64,000 bases of DNA from contig NZ_WNLP01000003.1 in assembly GCF_009727065.1 (NCBI RefSeq), positions 145,335-209,334 of the forward strand, given 5' to 3'. The notes under the pieces were generated by a model, which saw nothing but the letters and a program-made list of their open reading frames with translations, was not told where the DNA came from and searched no databases. This document shows, piece after piece, positions 9,180-21,681 of this stretch. Origin of the DNA: Bifidobacterium canis. Its GTDB lineage: Bacteria > Actinomycetota > Actinomycetes > Actinomycetales > Bifidobacteriaceae. A program made the position numbers and the translations under genes. Position 1 is the stretch's first letter; every line of letters begins with the position of its first letter.

Positions 9180-10123
9180 ATGACTACAACTTCCACCACT
9201 ACGGGTGAGGTTTCAGCGAAGAAACCCGCGCATCGCGTCAACGCCCGCATCAAACTGATGAAACAGAACTACCCGGTGCGGTTCATCGTTCCGCGATCGC
9301 GGTTCTGCTGTTCTTCTTCTTCGTTCCGACAATCCTCAACTTCGTGTTCGCATTCACGAACTGGTCGGCATTCTCGAAAACGATCGACTTCAATGGCCTC
9401 GACAATTTCAGAGACCTCTTCCAATCCGGCACGCTCACACGCGACCTGCGCACGACGTTCATCTACGCGGTGCTCGTCGCGATCTTCCAAAACACATTCG
9501 GCTTGATTCTGGCGGTGTTCCTCGAAGAAGACACCAGACTCAACCGCTTCGCCCGAGTGATGTTCTTCATCCCCGTCATCATGTCGGCGCTCGCTGTCGG
9601 CTACATTTGGCAGGCGGTGCTCAAAACCGATGGTGCACTCAACTCGCTGCTGTCGCTGATCTCCGGTGCCAATGTGCAAATCGCGTGGCTTGGCAGCCCA
9701 GTGTGGACGCTCGTGCTCGTCGCCGCCATTCACGGCTGGAAGTGGATGGGCTTGTCGATGCTGATATTCCTCGCCGGTCTCAAAACGATCGACCCGGATG
9801 TGCTTGAAGCCGCTTCGATCGATGGTGCAAACCGTAGGCAGATCTTCTGGAAGATCAAGTTCCCGCTGCTCGCTCCGGCGTTCACGTTCAACGTGGCGAC
9901 GGCTCTGCTCGGCTCGATGAACGGCTTCGACATCGTTCAGGCAACCACTGCAGGAGGGCCGGGAGGTTCCACGGAGATTTTGAACATATTCGTGTGGCGC
10001 ACATTCGGCAAGGGGCTGTATTCGCAGTCTACGACGATGAGCCTCGTGCTGTTCGTCATGGTGACGGCTGTGGCCTTGCCGCTGATTTGGTTCCTGCGCA
10101 GAAGAGAGGCGAAGACGCTATGA
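9180..10123 (+). pseudogene. Sugar ABC transporter permease 1, single-base frameshift
   Basis: The ATG at 9180 starts an N-terminus typical of MalF-type permeases (ending KLMKQNYPVRFIVP), but after 9293 the reading frame breaks. One frame over, the protein continues smoothly as IAVLLFFFFVPTILNF and FAFTNWSAFSKT through to the stop at 10123. Restoring one base within 9291-9296 gives a normal 314-residue, six-helix permease with the EAA loop (LEAASIDGANRRQIFWKIKF). No good start lies downstream of the break: a stop at 9206-9208 closes that frame and only a GTG at 9344, inside the first membrane helix, remains. Either a sequencing error or a real recent mutation; the intact downstream gene favours the former. 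Confidence 0.85.
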
Positions 10124-11001
10124 GTTCCGCAACATATGGGGCTGCTCCCAAAGTGAATGATTCGGTAGCCGTCAACAAAATGAGCAAAACGCATGTCATC
10201 GTGCACGCCATTCTGGTGGTGGTCGTGATGCTGCTGTTGCTCGGCATACCGTTCTGGCTGCTCATCGTGACGGCGGGCAAGAGCCAAGCCGAGGCCATCA
10301 ATCCGAACATGAGCCTGCCGTCGCATTGGCAGTTGTTGGAGAACTTCCGCACCGTCATCACAGATGGCAAGATGGTGTCGGCGTTCTTCGGCTCGGTGCT
10401 CGTCACCGTGCCATCGGTGTTCCTGGCACTGCTGTTCGGCTCGATGGCTGCCTGGGTGCTCGCCCGCCGCACCACCAAGCCGATGGCAATCGTATACGCG
10501 CTGTCTATCTCCGGCTTGATTCTGCCGCCGGCAGTCGTCACAGTGATGATGCTGCTGAAAATGACTGGATTGTCTGGCACGATTCCCGGCATGATCGGCG
10601 TGTATGTGGGCATCTACCTCTCCACCGTCATCTTCTTCGTCACCGGTTTCATCCGAACGATTCCAGTCTCCCTCGAAGAAGCCGCACGCATTGACGGCGC
10701 TGGCCCTGCACGCATCTTCTTCACGATCGTGCTGCCGCTGCTTTTGCCAACGCTGTCTACAGCGACGATTCTCGTGACGCTCTACATTTGGAACGACGTG
10801 TTCTATTCGCTGTTCATTCTGTCGGGGAAGGTAAATCTTCTGCCGCTCAATCTGTATAACGTCGCCTCCGCCGGTCTGTATTTGAACAACTGGCATCTGA
10901 TCTTCGCCTACATCATTCTCATGAGTCTCCCGCTGCTCATCGTCTTCGCCTTCGCACAGCGCAAGATCATCAGCGGCATCACCGGAGGCGCAGTGAAGTG
11001 A
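10120..11001 (+). CDS. Sugar ABC transporter permease 2
   Basis: A 293-residue MalG-type inner-membrane permease. The N-terminus is cytoplasmic, followed by a first helix (VIVHAILVVVVMLLLLGIPF) and further helices, with the ATPase-contact EAA loop LEEAARIDGAGPARIFF. It overlaps the previous gene by 4 bases (ATGA), the usual sign of translational coupling, and pairs with it to form the channel for the binding protein at 7698. Confidence 0.94.
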   Translation: MSSATYGAAPKVNDSVAVNKMSKTHVIVHAILVVVVMLLLLGIPFWLLIVTAGKSQAEAINPNMSLPSHWQLLENFRTVITDGKMVSAFFGSVLVTVPSVFLALLFGSMAAWVLARRTTKPMAIVYALSISGLILPPAVVTVMMLLKMTGLSGTIPGMIGVYVGIYLSTVIFFVTGFIRTIPVSLEEAARIDGAGPARIFFTIVLPLLLPTLSTATILVTLYIWNDVFYSLFILSGKVNLLPLNLYNVASAGLYLNNWHLIFAYIILMSLPLLIVFAFAQRKIISGITGGAVK

Positions 11002-11035
11002 GTAATCTCAATATTTTTCAAGAAAGTGAATAACG

Positions 11036-13954
11036 ATGATGCAACTCACGAAAAACGTATCGCGAGCCGTCGTTGCCGTGCTCGCGGCGGCATCCCTCGC
11101 CGCACTGCCGTGCATACCAGCGCGCGGTGAGGAATCGAGCCAAACAGCGAACGTCGGGAACGTGCTGCTGGGCAAACAGCCGACGACGAACAGCACCAAT
11201 CTCATCGACACCGGAATGTCTACCGTGCCTCAGGTGACGATACTCAATCCGGCGGCTGCAACCGACGGCACATATGCCGATCTCGGCGATGCAGCCTCCA
11301 CCCGAGTCAACGCAGGAGACGAAACCGGCGGTGAAGACAACGGGTACGCGCAATGGAACGACGTGTATCTGCAATACGATCTGGGGGAGAGCCGCAGCAT
11401 CACCGCAGTGAACCTCTACCACAACGGGTACGAGAACGCCGTCTCCACATTCAAGCAAGTAAAAGTCGAAGTCTCGAATACCGCGGATTTCTCGCAGTCC
11501 ACGGTGATCAGCGGACCCGCCGACTACGAGGAGACCACTGCGACGCATTTGGCGGCGCAGAAAATCGTGCCGACCGGAGGGCAGATCGACGCTCGCTACG
11601 TCAGAATCTGGCAGCGAGGGCACTATATTCGCAACACCAATTCATCGTGGGCTGGCTACAGCAATGGCGTGCAGTTCCGCGAAATAGAAGTGCTCGCCAA
11701 ACTCAAGGATTCGGAAGCACCTCCCGCACAAGAAGAGCTGCACAATATCGCGCTGGGCAAGACTCCATACGTGTATGGCTTGGCACCCACGAATATCGAG
11801 GCGATCAACGACGGGAAGATGGACAGCAACTATGCTGTGCACAACTCGCTCGGATTGCACTGGTTGCAGTTCGAATACAAGAACACGTATCGCATTCGCA
11901 AAATAGTCGTGAAACTGGAACCGGGCACCTACGATTCCATTCGCGTCAGCATAGCGTCAACGCCAAGTTCGCGTGGAACCGCGGTCTACGAGCACAGCAA
12001 CGTCACCGTGGGAGACGAGCCGATCGTCGTGGAAACCGACATGCAAGGCTCCGACGTGCGCTTCACCGTCAACAGGAACGCCAACAGTCCAACGAAATAT
12101 TCGGAAGTGCAGATTTGGGCGACTGGCAGTTCCTACGATGAGTCGCGCGCGCAATATGTGTCGCCGGAATCGGAATACGACACGCTTGCGTGGAGCGACG
12201 AGTTCAACGGTGACTCCATCGACGAGAGCAAGTGGAACATCATCGATGGCATGGCGAACCACGGTGCGATCTACAACCGCGATGCAGTCGGCATCACCAA
12301 AGACGGCGACAACAGCTACCTTGCGATCAACACGAAGAACTACGGCTCGACCCAAGCGCTCAAGCAAGCCGTGGGCTACGACGATTACGGCACGCAACTC
12401 AACGAGAAGAAAGTGACGTGGTCATCCGGCCGCTTGGAATCGAAGAACAAATATTCGTTCCAGAACGGGCGCATGGCGGTTCGCGCGAAAGTCAACGATT
12501 CGCAAGGCATCTGGCCGGCCATCTGGATGCTGTCGCAAGACGAAACGGGTCACGACGAAATCGACGTGCTCGAATACTTGGGGCAGGATCCATGGACGGC
12601 TTGGACCACCAACCATTTCGGTATTCTCGACAAGAACAAGCAGTCTGATGGCAAGGCGAACACCAACTGGGAGGCGTGGAGCCAGGCATTCCACGTCTAC
12701 GAAGTGGAGTGGAGCCCGGAACGCATCAACTGGTACATCGACGGGCGGTTCGTGTTCACCAGCACGCGCGGGCGTGACGATGGGCGCGACGGCATGCATA
12801 ATCGCCCGATGTTCCCGATTCTCGAAACGCAGGTCGGTGACGGCTGGGTGGGAGACGTGGACTATTCACGCCAGAACACCAAGCAGAACAGCGACTTCCT
12901 CGTGGACTGGGTGCGCGTGTATCAGCGCGCAGACCAAGATCAGGTGCGTTTTGACGATCTCGAAGGACTGAGTGATGCCAAGCAGTTCCCCGCAGGGGCG
13001 TATCGCATCGGCTCGTCGGCGGCGACCGACGGTTTGGAAACCGTGTCGAACGGCAGCGAGCAATGGCAGAACAAGAACAACTTCTTCTATGGAGGCCAGC
13101 CGAGGTATGAGACGAACCGCGTCATGACCAAGGAAGATGCGGGCGCGGATCAGTCGATCACATGGTATGTGCCGGGCGCGAAAGACGCGCATCTGACGGC
13201 GTATTACCAGACGATCTACGATCGATACGACTGGTCGAACGCGGCGAACGAATGGCACGGTTACTCCATTCGCTCCGGACTCAACGACGGCGCGAACATC
13301 GACTTCCGTGTGGAAACATCAAAAGACGGGGCGACGTGGGAGCTGGCGACGGTTTCCGTGGTCGACAACTACGTTGAAGACTACCCGGCATACGCTCGCA
13401 CGACGTTCGACGCCTACTCATTGCCGGAAGGCACGAAATATGTGCGTGCGGTGTTCCCGAACCTCAACGGGGTCACATATTCCACCGCTGCAGGCGAACG
13501 TCTACCAGTGCTGCATACCGATGTGCAACTCGCAAAAGCGACGTTCCTGCAGAGCAAGGAGCATGTGAACGACGTCGAACAGACGGATACGCCTGGCGAA
13601 CCGACCACACCTGATGAGCCGACGACGCCAAGCAAACCGGCCGAACCGACTACGCCGACTGTGCCAAGCGGAAACACCGGTGGGAACGCCGGAACTTCCG
13701 GTTCGCAAACCGGTGTGCCAAGCGGCAAGCCGAGCCTGCCGGCATCTACCGTGAAACCATTCGCCAAAGCACCGGCTACAACGCTCGGCAAGCGCGAAGC
13801 AGCCGTAGGTGAACAGCGTCACGCCGTCGGCTTGGTGCAGACGGGTGCGCCGGTTATCTGGCCGGTTGCACTGTCGGCATTGCTCGTGACGATCGCGCTC
13901 GCCATAGTGCTTTGCGAGCACAGTCGTCGCGAAGCTAAGTCTTACAACGACTGA
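11036..13954 (+). CDS. Secreted, probably wall-anchored GH16 endo-glycanase with discoidin-like modules
   Basis: A 972-residue exported enzyme. Order: signal peptide (about 1-32); two F5/8 type C (discoidin, CBM32-like) modules near 45-205 (NVLLGKQPTTNS...YVRIWQRG) and 235-370 (NIALGKTPYVYG...VQIWATG); a GH16 domain near 385-645 (LAWSDEFNG; WPAIWMLSQDETGHDEIDVL) with catalytic Glu508, Asp510 and Glu513; another beta-rich module; a Pro/Thr linker; then LVQTG (933-937), a hydrophobic segment and a basic tail. LVQTG is a plausible variant of the LPxTG sortase signal. GH16 enzymes cut beta-1,3/1,4-glucans or galactans; the specificity is open. It likely releases oligosaccharides outside the cell for the adjacent ABC system and alpha-galactosidase. 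Confidence 0.9.
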   Translation: MMQLTKNVSRAVVAVLAAASLAALPCIPARGEESSQTANVGNVLLGKQPTTNSTNLIDTGMSTVPQVTILNPAAATDGTYADLGDAASTRVNAGDETGGEDNGYAQWNDVYLQYDLGESRSITAVNLYHNGYENAVSTFKQVKVEVSNTADFSQSTVISGPADYEETTATHLAAQKIVPTGGQIDARYVRIWQRGHYIRNTNSSWAGYSNGVQFREIEVLAKLKDSEAPPAQEELHNIALGKTPYVYGLAPTNIEAINDGKMDSNYAVHNSLGLHWLQFEYKNTYRIRKIVVKLEPGTYDSIRVSIASTPSSRGTAVYEHSNVTVGDEPIVVETDMQGSDVRFTVNRNANSPTKYSEVQIWATGSSYDESRAQYVSPESEYDTLAWSDEFNGDSIDESKWNIIDGMANHGAIYNRDAVGITKDGDNSYLAINTKNYGSTQALKQAVGYDDYGTQLNEKKVTWSSGRLESKNKYSFQNGRMAVRAKVNDSQGIWPAIWMLSQDETGHDEIDVLEYLGQDPWTAWTTNHFGILDKNKQSDGKANTNWEAWSQAFHVYEVEWSPERINWYIDGRFVFTSTRGRDDGRDGMHNRPMFPILETQVGDGWVGDVDYSRQNTKQNSDFLVDWVRVYQRADQDQVRFDDLEGLSDAKQFPAGAYRIGSSAATDGLETVSNGSEQWQNKNNFFYGGQPRYETNRVMTKEDAGADQSITWYVPGAKDAHLTAYYQTIYDRYDWSNAANEWHGYSIRSGLNDGANIDFRVETSKDGATWELATVSVVDNYVEDYPAYARTTFDAYSLPEGTKYVRAVFPNLNGVTYSTAAGERLPVLHTDVQLAKATFLQSKEHVNDVEQTDTPGEPTTPDEPTTPSKPAEPTTPTVPSGNTGGNAGTSGSQTGVPSGKPSLPASTVKPFAKAPATTLGKREAAVGEQRHAVGLVQTGAPVIWPVALSALLVTIALAIVLCEHSRREAKSYND

Positions 13955-13977
13955 CCGATAATTCAACGATAATCACT

Positions 13978-14021
13978 GAGAGGGTGAGGTTGGCTCTGCC
14001 GCCTCACCCTCTCGGTTTATT
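13978..14021 (+). terminator. Terminator closing the glycan operon
   Basis: GAGAGGGTGAGG and CCTCACCCTCTC form a perfect 12-bp stem followed by GGTTTATT, 23 bases after the GH16 stop. Confidence 0.85.
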
Positions 14022-14143
14022 AGTCAAACCGCGCGCATCAGCCCACGAGCTGGACGAGGTTTTGTGAAGCAAATGTAGAGATGCGATAATTTGTAACTAG
14101 TGATGCCAGAGTCTAGGAGGCGTCCGGAGTTCAAGGAGAGAAC

Positions 14144-14722
14144 ATGAGTGGTGGAATCGTTGCGATCATTGTCATCGCAATCATAGTGGTGCTGGTGATC
14201 TGGGTGATCAGCATGTACAACGGCCTGGTCACCATGCGCAATCGCGTCAGCAATGGTTGGGCTCAGGTAGACGTGCTGCTCAAGCAGCGCGCCGATCTCA
14301 TTCCGAATCTCGTGGAAACGGTGAAGGGCTACGCCGGGCACGAGTCGAACGTGTTCACGCGGGTGACGCAGGCGCGCGCCGGAGTGATCGCGGCGGCGAA
14401 CAATCCGAACACGACGCTCGAGCAGCGCGCGGCAGCCGAGCAGCAGTTGAGCAATGCCATGGTCAATCTGCGCGCCACTGCCGAGGCATACCCAGATCTC
14501 AAGGCGAATCAGAACTTCATGGATCTGCAGCAGAAGCTGGCTGGTTTGGAAGACAAGATTGCGTACGGCCGCCAGTTCTACAACGATGTTGTGCTCAAAT
14601 ACAACAACAAGATCATGCAGGTGCCGACGAACATCATCGCCAACATGTTCCACTTCATGCCGGCCCAATACTTCAACGTCGACGAGCAGACGCGTCAGAA
14701 CGTGCCGCAAGTCAAGTTCTAG
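14144..14722 (+). CDS. lemA: LemA family protein
   Basis: A 192-residue protein with one N-terminal membrane helix (about 4-24) followed by a helical domain with the family blocks NRVSNGWAQVDVLLKQRADL, IPNLVETVKGYAGHE and ARQ-type segments (GRQFYNDVVLKYNN; AQYFNVDEQTRQNVPQVKF). LemA proteins are membrane-anchored with the helical part outside; their biochemical role is not established. AAGGAGAG precedes the ATG. It is followed by a DUF2207 gene, a pairing seen in many bacteria. Confidence 0.94.
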   Translation: MSGGIVAIIVIAIIVVLVIWVISMYNGLVTMRNRVSNGWAQVDVLLKQRADLIPNLVETVKGYAGHESNVFTRVTQARAGVIAAANNPNTTLEQRAAAEQQLSNAMVNLRATAEAYPDLKANQNFMDLQQKLAGLEDKIAYGRQFYNDVVLKYNNKIMQVPTNIIANMFHFMPAQYFNVDEQTRQNVPQVKF

Positions 14723-14833
14723 CGTCAGTGTCCGGCGTGCTCGTGCAGCTCATTGTGCTGCGCGAACACGCCGAATATTGTGTGTGCTCGCATATGCGAG
14801 CGGTAAGCGTGTGCAATAGAACTGGGAAAACCG

Positions 14834-17029
14834 ATGAAAAGACTGGGTAAATCAGCGTTCACGTCGATCACGGTCAGTGTGATACTCGTCGCCATCGTCG
14901 CGATGTTCGGCGTGCTGGAAGCGAATGGTAACGACTCTGATCTCACCTACAATTCGCTTGATTACGACGTGACCGTCGAGCAGAACGGCGATCTGCGCAT
15001 TCGCGAGACCATCGATATGAAGTTGGATTCGCGCACTGATGACGATGACAACACCGTGCCGTGGAAGCAGTTGTTTCAGCAGTACACGCTGAATCCGTCG
15101 AAGTTGACGAATATCACGAACATCAGCGTGACGAATCTGAGTTCCGGCAAGAAGTATTCGCAGATAGATCCGCAATCTCCGAGTGACGTGCCGCTGAGCA
15201 CGTGGAACAGTAAATATGCGAATCATTGGTATATCGCCGACGTCACCGACGACGAAGATGATCCTCAGCCGTTCGACACGAAAACGGATGGGGTGGCGAG
15301 CAGCGCGGACGACGATGATGCGAAGACTGTGGAGATCGGCTGGAACATTCCCGCCACCGAGTCGCGGTCGAGCCTGCGGTTCCAGATCGACATGACCTGG
15401 GAAGGCGTGACGACCGAATACAACGACGTCGCAAAATTCCAGTGGGAGCCGTTCGGGGAATCGAACCCGACGCCGATCAAGGTGATGAACACCACCGTGA
15501 CGCTGCCGGAAGGCGCGAACAGCAAGAGCATGTGGGCGTGGCTGCACTATGCCGGCAACTCCACTACGAGTCACTCGGGGAACAAGCTCCAATTCACCGC
15601 CTACAACGTGGATGCAGGGCGATACCTCGACATGGTGGTCATGGTGAACGCCAACCTCATGAAGGGTGTGAAACGGCACAACAACTCCGATACTCGTCAG
15701 TGGACGATCGACGACGAAACACGGCAGGAACAGCAATGGCGTGAGCGACAGCACAAGCAGGCCGTTCAGCGACTGGTTGTGTGGATTTCGTTCGCAGTTG
15801 CTGGCTTGGCGCTCGCGATCTTCGGCATCTATTCCGCAATCAAGAGCGTGAAGGCGAGCCGATACACCGGCGACATCACATATTGGCGCGACCCGCCGCA
15901 AATGAGCCCAGCTGCTGCGGCACGACTCTACGACGTCGTGGCACCAGGCAAAAAGAGTGGCACGTTGAGCAACAGGGAGATGGCAGCCACAGCCATGTCG
16001 CTGGTGAGCAAGGGCGCGATCGCCATCTACCCGGGCAATGCAGACACCTATCGTGGCATCGACATGAGTCGCGCGAATTCCGCTTCACTCGCACAGATGA
16101 TTTCGATGCAGGCGGAACACAACAGAAAGTTCAGCAAAACAAGCACTGTGGTGATCATGCCGCGTGCGCTTGCAGATGTGCACACCGAACTCAATCTGAG
16201 CCAGTCGGAGGAGCGCCTGCTCGACATCTTCAAAGAGGCATACAAACGGTTGAACACGCCGGTGTTCGACTTCGACCAGATGAATCGCGCTTTCAAGAAG
16301 TGGGAGAAGGGCTACAAGGCTGTCGAACGCTTCGACTCTGCCTGCGAGCAGGAGCTCACGCAGCTGAACGCCACGAAGAGCGTGGGCGGTGCGGCGACAA
16401 CATGCGGCACGCTTTCGATCATTCTGGCATTGTTGGGCGCGTTCGTGTTCGTCAGCGTCGACAATAACATCGCGCTCGCACTGTGCATCAGTTTGCCGAC
16501 TGCGATCGCGGGCGTGTTCGCGGCTTCATACAGCGTTCACACCGGTTTGACCGATACCGGCCAGCCATATGCCGGTCAGGTGCTCGGTTTGGCGCACTAT
16601 CTGGAAGACTTCAGTGAGTTCTCCGACCGTGGTGTGCTTGACTTGACGCTGTGGGACAGGTACTTGGTCTACGCCACCGCGTTCGGCATTTCGAAGAAGG
16701 CTTTGCAGCAGCTGGCTGAGGCATACCCTGAAGTGAACGACCCCGGTTGGCTCGACAGCAACGCGAGCACGATGGGCTTGGTGTATTGGTCCACCAGACC
16801 ATCGACGATCGCGGGCGCTGGCTTCGGCAATCTTGCATCCGGCAACGGTGGCTTCTCGGCTGGGTTCGGCGACCTCGGCACGCAGATCAGCTCCGGCTTC
16901 TCGTCGATTCAGTCCACGATCAGTGCCGCCGCACCATCCTCGTCGGGCGGCTCCGGTGGCTCGTTCAGTGGCGGTGGTTTCGGCGGTTCCGGAGGCGGTT
17001 CCGGCGGAGGCTCCTTCGGCGGCCGCTAA
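14834..17029 (+). CDS. DUF2207 predicted membrane protein
   Basis: A 731-residue protein: an N-terminal hydrophobic segment (signal or anchor), an extracellular region with the DUF2207 pattern (YNSLDYDVTVEQNGDLRIRE), a helix near 315-335, a cytosolic-type middle, two close helices near 520-565, and a Gly/Ser-rich end (GGGFGGSGGGSGGGSFGGR). Such C-termini are common in this family. It sits 111 bases behind lemA and likely forms an operon with it. Function unknown; an envelope role is inferred from topology. Confidence 0.88.
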   Translation: MKRLGKSAFTSITVSVILVAIVAMFGVLEANGNDSDLTYNSLDYDVTVEQNGDLRIRETIDMKLDSRTDDDDNTVPWKQLFQQYTLNPSKLTNITNISVTNLSSGKKYSQIDPQSPSDVPLSTWNSKYANHWYIADVTDDEDDPQPFDTKTDGVASSADDDDAKTVEIGWNIPATESRSSLRFQIDMTWEGVTTEYNDVAKFQWEPFGESNPTPIKVMNTTVTLPEGANSKSMWAWLHYAGNSTTSHSGNKLQFTAYNVDAGRYLDMVVMVNANLMKGVKRHNNSDTRQWTIDDETRQEQQWRERQHKQAVQRLVVWISFAVAGLALAIFGIYSAIKSVKASRYTGDITYWRDPPQMSPAAAARLYDVVAPGKKSGTLSNREMAATAMSLVSKGAIAIYPGNADTYRGIDMSRANSASLAQMISMQAEHNRKFSKTSTVVIMPRALADVHTELNLSQSEERLLDIFKEAYKRLNTPVFDFDQMNRAFKKWEKGYKAVERFDSACEQELTQLNATKSVGGAATTCGTLSIILALLGAFVFVSVDNNIALALCISLPTAIAGVFAASYSVHTGLTDTGQPYAGQVLGLAHYLEDFSEFSDRGVLDLTLWDRYLVYATAFGISKKALQQLAEAYPEVNDPGWLDSNASTMGLVYWSTRPSTIAGAGFGNLASGNGGFSAGFGDLGTQISSGFSSIQSTISAAAPSSSGGSGGSFSGGGFGGSGGGSGGGSFGGR

Positions 17030-17611
17030 TATCTGGTCGTTGCAATCCTCAGCTGTTTGCAATCCCCAGCAAAACTAGTGCTGCCGCTGTTGGCAGATTC
17101 TCTCCGAGTTCTGTTGGCAGCGGCACATGCGACTGCGCAAACGGCAAATTCATATGCCAAAACGTCAAATCCATATGTCAAAACAGCAAGAATACTGTAT
17201 TTTCGCTGTTCTGACATATGGATTTGACGTTTTTACAGTATTTCATCCCATAAAACATGCTAAAACAGCAAAACAAAGTGTAGAAACAGCAAATATGATA
17301 CTTTTGCTGTTTTGCAGATTATTTTGCTGTTTTACTGCTTTTGGCATGAATATGTAAGTCAAAACAGCAAAACCAGTTGGTAAAACGGCAAATGATCGGT
17401 TGTTTTGCTGTTTTGTCGATTGGATTTGACGTTCTAATATTTAGATTTGACGTTTTGACAGGTGGTTTGTCGCTGTGCTCTATAGATTTGATGTCCTGAC
17501 AGATGGATTTGCCGTTGCCGGCAGGTGCTGTAGAGTATCTGTCGGCAACGGCAAATTAGTGAATAATAATTCAATTATTTAATATATTATTATTAATAAA
17601 TATTCTATAGA
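17030..17611. other. Non-coding region between the convergent DUF2207 and nrdF genes
   Basis: This 582-base gap has no supported gene. Most of it (17136-17556) is the hairpin repeat listed separately; the last 50 bases before the nrdF stop are nearly pure A/T (runs of AATAATAATTC type). Open frames across the repeat have no ribosome-binding sites. Confidence 0.7.
17136..17556. repeat. Nested-hairpin repeat cluster built on the AAAACRGCAAA motif
   Basis: About 18 copies of an 11-13 base motif (AAAACAGCAAA, AAAACGGCAAAT, AAAACGTCAAATCC and their reverse complements) lie mostly 19-22 bases apart. Forward copies face reverse copies, so the DNA folds into nested hairpins: AAAACGTCAAATCCATATGT plus CA at 17159-17180 with its perfect 22-base complement at 17212-17233; TAAAACAGCAAAA at 17261-17273 with 17322-17334; CAAAACAGCAAAAC at 17360-17373 with 17402-17415. 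The same architecture recurs at 44.4 kb. It lies between convergent genes and may also end transcription; its true role is unknown. Confidence 0.85.
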
Positions 17612-20847
<3,236 letters not shown>

Positions 20848-20888
20848 GATGCTTTTCTGTGGTGGTTGTGCGGTTTGTGCGGTTTGCG

Positions 20889-20921
20889 CTGATTTGCTGT
20901 TTTGGCAAAGCAGCAAATCAG
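20889..20921. repeat. Single hairpin related to the AAAACRGCAAA family between nrdI and nrdE
   Basis: CTGATTTGCTG and CAGCAAATCAG form 11-bp arms around TTTTGGCAAAG, which itself pairs (TTTG/CAAA). The arm core CAGCAAATC is the same word used in the clusters at 17.1 and 44.4 kb. It lies in the nrdI-nrdE spacer and could tune operon expression. Confidence 0.65.
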
Positions 20922-20931
20922 AGGATTTCTT

Positions 20932-21354
20932 TTAGCTGGGGTGTTCGGCGAAGAACTTCGCGACGCCGTTGCGCACGGCAGTCACGTCTTCGCGCGTGCC
21001 CATCAGTTCGAAGCGATACATAAGCGGCACGCGGCATTTGCGCGCTACGATCGGCCCTGCAGCTGCGTATGCTTCGCCGAAATTCGTGTTGCCGGACGCG
21101 ATCACCCCGCGAATCCACTGGCGATTGCCGGCGTCGTTGAGAAAACGCTTCACTTGCACAGGCACGGCTTTGCGCGCGTCGCCGCCGCCGTATGTGGGCA
21201 CGATCAGAATAAACGGCTCGTGCACGGTCAGCGGATCGTCGGCGGGCAGCAGCGGGATGCGCCGCACGTTCACGCCGAGTGCCGGAAAATCACAGCTGTC
21301 GACGAACCGCTCGGTGTTGCGCGAGGCCGACGAAAAATAGACGATCGCGCTCAT
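20932..21354 (-). CDS. nrdI: NrdI flavodoxin-like protein
   Basis: A 140-residue flavodoxin-fold protein (MSAIVYFSSASRNTERFVDS at the FMN phosphate loop; ILIVPTYGGGDARKAVP; GVIASGNTNFGEAYAAAG). NrdI supplies the oxidant for assembling the dimanganese-tyrosyl cofactor of NrdF. The ATG at 21354 overlaps the nrdH stop by 4 bases, indicating coupling. A much longer open frame upstream is only the shadow of nrdH. Confidence 0.95.
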   Translation of the reverse strand: MSAIVYFSSASRNTERFVDSCDFPALGVNVRRIPLLPADDPLTVHEPFILIVPTYGGGDARKAVPVQVKRFLNDAGNRQWIRGVIASGNTNFGEAYAAAGPIVARKCRVPLMYRFELMGTREDVTAVRNGVAKFFAEHPS

Positions 21355-21605
21355 CGCAGTCCCGCGCCCGCTTGTGCCGGTTCTGCTGCGAGCTGGCGAA
21401 TCTTGTCTGGGCGGTAGCCCGACCACCAGTCTTCGCCCGCGACCACAACGGGAGCCTGCTTGAAGCCGGCTTCCTGCAGCTGTGCCAATGCGTGAGCGTC
21501 CTGCGTGATGTCGATGACGCCGTACTCCAATCCCATTCGATCGAATGCGCGCTTGGTCGCTGCGCATTGCGGGCAGTTTGGCTTGGAATATACTGTGATC
21601 TGCAT
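21351..21605 (-). CDS. nrdH: NrdH glutaredoxin-like protein
   Basis: An 84-residue redoxin with the active-site motif CPQC (YSKPNCPQCAATKRAFD) and the glutaredoxin cis-Pro/GG-like end (KQAPVVVAGEDWWSGYRPDK). It reduces the NrdE C-terminal cysteines, normally using thioredoxin reductase. ATG 21605 has GAGGAG upstream. It is the first gene of the operon and lies 44 bases from the nearer NrdR box. Confidence 0.96.
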   Translation of the reverse strand: MQITVYSKPNCPQCAATKRAFDRMGLEYGVIDITQDAHALAQLQEAGFKQAPVVVAGEDWWSGYRPDKIRQLAAEPAQAGAGLR

Positions 21606-21649
21606 GGCTCCTCGGTTCACTTCATGGTTGTGATTATTGAAAGCACATA

Positions 21650-21665
21650 TAACCATATCTTGTGC
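21650..21665. promoter_or_regulatory. NrdR box, nrdH-proximal
   Basis: TAACCATATCTTGTGC matches 11 of 16 positions of the NrdR consensus ACACWATATATWGTGT. It is 45 bases upstream of nrdH and exactly 32 bases from the second box, close to the 31-32 bp spacing typical for NrdR pairs. Confidence 0.75.
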
Positions 21666-21681
21666 CTGCTAGTTGCATAGA

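Noticed and set aside
9344..10123. Permease 1 as an intact shorter gene starting with GTG 9344
   Set aside because: This start lies inside the first membrane helix, has no ribosome-binding site, and the missing N-terminus is encoded just upstream in the other frame.
17127..17357. Small open frame through the hairpin repeat
   Set aside because: It translates the repeat words, lacks a ribosome-binding site and has an opposite-strand equivalent.
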